From: Salarchaeum sp. JOR-1
GTDB taxonomy: Archaea > Halobacteriota > Halobacteria > Halobacteriales > Halobacteriaceae
Direction of reading: 5' to 3'
Assembly: GCF_007833275.1 (NCBI RefSeq)
Contig: NZ_CP042241.1
Location: 1,426,001-1,490,000, forward strand
Length of the DNA: 64,000 nucleotides
Shown: one piece after another, positions 63,079 through 64,000 of the stretch
Layout of the letters: every line of letters begins with the position of its first letter
Position numbering within the stretch: position 1 is the first letter of the stretch
Program-made: the position numbers and the translations under genes
Notes under the pieces: model-generated
Database searches by the model: none
Told to the model about the DNA's origin: nothing
Seen by the model: the letters and a program-made list of their open reading frames with translations, nothing else

Positions 63079-64000
63079 ATGGATACACTCGCGCTCGTCC
63101 TCCGCCTCGTCGGGGGCGTTATCCTCCTCGGCATGAACGGCTTCTTCGTGGTGACGGAGTTCGCGCTGACGCGCGTCCGCCAGTTCTCCGAGTCCGAGTT
63201 CGACGAACCCGGACTGCGGCGAGCGTGGGAGATGACGGAGGAACTCGAAATCTACCTCTCCGGCTGCCAGGTCGGCATCACCGTCTCCTCGGTCAGCCTC
63301 GGCGTCGTCGCCGAACCCGCGGTCGCCGCGCTGTTCGCGATCCCCGCGGGCGTCTCGCACGCCGTCTCCGCGGTACTCGCGCTCGCCGTCATCAACTTCT
63401 TTCACGTCGTCGTTGGCGAACAGATCCCCACGTATCTCGGCGTCGAACGCACGAAACAGGTCGCGCGGTACGGCGCGCCCGGCCTCTACTACTGGACGCG
63501 CCTCCTCGCGCCCGTCATCAGGTTCGCTGACTGGGTCGCGAAACGCGTGCTCAGTCTCGCCGGCGTCGAGATGACGCGGTCGTGGACCGAGGAGGAGGAC
63601 GTCCCGACGTCGCGCGCCGAACTCCGCCGCGAGATAGGCGACGTGCTCGCCACCGACGTCCTCACCGAGGAACGCCGCCAGGAAGTCCTCGCCGCCCTTG
63701 AGATCGGGCAGACGCCCGTCCGCGAGATCGCCATCGACCGCGACGAGATCGTCGCGCTCAGCACCGACCAGTCGTTCGACGAGAACCTCGCCGTGATGGA
63801 GACCCATCCCCACGTCCGCTTCCCCCTGGTCGGGGAGAGCCTGGAGGACTTCCACGGCATCGTCTACACGCCGGTCGTCCTCCGGGAGTTCGACCACCTC
63901 CGGAACGACGACATCGCGCTCTCCGAACTCGCCCACGACACGATGACCGTGCAGGCCGACGCCCCCGTCAGCCAGGTCATCGACGCCTTCCAGGCGCGCC
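63079..64000 (+). CDS. CNNM-type membrane protein with CBS domains (partial, cut by the window end)
   Basis: Hemolysin-C/CorC-like or CNNM magnesium/metal efflux protein; 307 codons are visible, with no stop before the window ends. Seen: four hydrophobic spans in the first 150 residues with GMNGFFVVTEFALTRVRQ and SGCQVGITVSSVSLGVV, then an acidic helical stretch and the start of the CBS pair (VREIAIDRDEIVAL, HVRFPLVGE). The ATG at 63079 begins the first span. Members move Mg2+ or other divalent ions. Confidence 0.85.
   Translation, partial: MDTLALVLRLVGGVILLGMNGFFVVTEFALTRVRQFSESEFDEPGLRRAWEMTEELEIYLSGCQVGITVSSVSLGVVAEPAVAALFAIPAGVSHAVSAVLALAVINFFHVVVGEQIPTYLGVERTKQVARYGAPGLYYWTRLLAPVIRFADWVAKRVLSLAGVEMTRSWTEEEDVPTSRAELRREIGDVLATDVLTEERRQEVLAALEIGQTPVREIAIDRDEIVALSTDQSFDENLAVMETHPHVRFPLVGESLEDFHGIVYTPVVLREFDHLRNDDIALSELAHDTMTVQADAPVSQVIDAFQAR

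Overview
The window is a 64 kb piece of a haloarchaeal (class Halobacteria) chromosome. Evidence: very high GC, Asp/Glu-rich and Lys-poor proteins, Tat-dependent lipoproteins, many leaderless starts with a TATA element 25-30 nt upstream, archaeal-only families (GTP cyclohydrolase III, archaellin, archaeal triosephosphate isomerase, XPB/Rad25 helicase), and no Shine-Dalgarno pattern. I see no rRNA, tRNA, CRISPR array or transposase. Gene density is very high and no gap exceeds 300 nt. Nine of eleven tail-to-tail gene pairs overlap by exactly four bases (CTAG or CTAA).

Layout. 1-8.2 kb: acyl-CoA ligase, a lactonase/iron-alcohol-dehydrogenase operon, a thiolase / HMG-CoA-synthase-like / Zn-ribbon-OB operon, esterase, ICMT-like methyltransferase. 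8.2-11.8 kb: amino-acid permease, kynureninase, SDR. 11.9-18.3 kb: complete LivJHMGF-type ABC importer co-transcribed with an acyl-CoA ligase. 18.3-23.5 kb: beta-lactamase-fold hydrolase, GNAT, unknown, msrB, threonine synthase, XPB helicase. 23.5-28.3 kb: a second Liv-type importer on the minus strand, with a near-identical promoter/start context. 28.5-31.5 kb: a 46-aa hydrophobic microprotein, a CHAT-fold cysteine protease and an accessory protein. 31.5-38 kb: benzoylformate-decarboxylase-like TPP enzyme and SDR, divergent from CoA ligase-SDR-HAD-membrane protein, then a sirtuin. 38-45.7 kb: acyl-CoA dehydrogenase and APH-type kinase (divergent), MaoC hydratase, crotonase, GlcD-like oxidase, a TPP enzyme, another MaoC. 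45.7-50.2 kb: LysE exporter, an apparently inactivated paralogue of the CHAT protease, SDR, aldo-keto reductase. 50.2-55.4 kb: cytochrome bd oxidase with a possible 19-codon leader peptide, aldehyde dehydrogenase, HadAB-like hydratase pair. 55.4-64 kb: housekeeping and envelope genes (GTP cyclohydrolase III, orphan archaellin, DNA polymerase IV, tpiA, PRC-barrel, aminotransferase, membrane protein, Tat subtilase, CNNM-type membrane protein cut by the window end).

Much of the first 55 kb is a carboxylic-acid catabolic region: two HAAT-type importers, three acyl-CoA ligases, acyl-CoA dehydrogenase, crotonase, four MaoC-type proteins, thiolase, five SDRs, aldehyde dehydrogenase and several oxidoreductases. 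Two sets suggest gamma-hydroxy acids or gamma-lactones as substrates: the lactonase plus Fe-ADH operon, and the APH-kinase plus acyl-CoA-dehydrogenase pair. The latter matches bacterial LvaA/LvaC and animal ACAD11, which convert 4-hydroxyacyl-CoA through a 4-phospho intermediate.

The most novel-looking element is the CHAT locus: an intact His/Cys CHAT peptidase with a haloarchaeal N-terminal module, a convergent microgene with a strong AT-rich promoter, an upstream accessory gene, and 16 kb away a second copy that keeps the N-terminal module but lacks the catalytic residues. I infer a protease-regulated membrane or conflict/stress system; function is untested.
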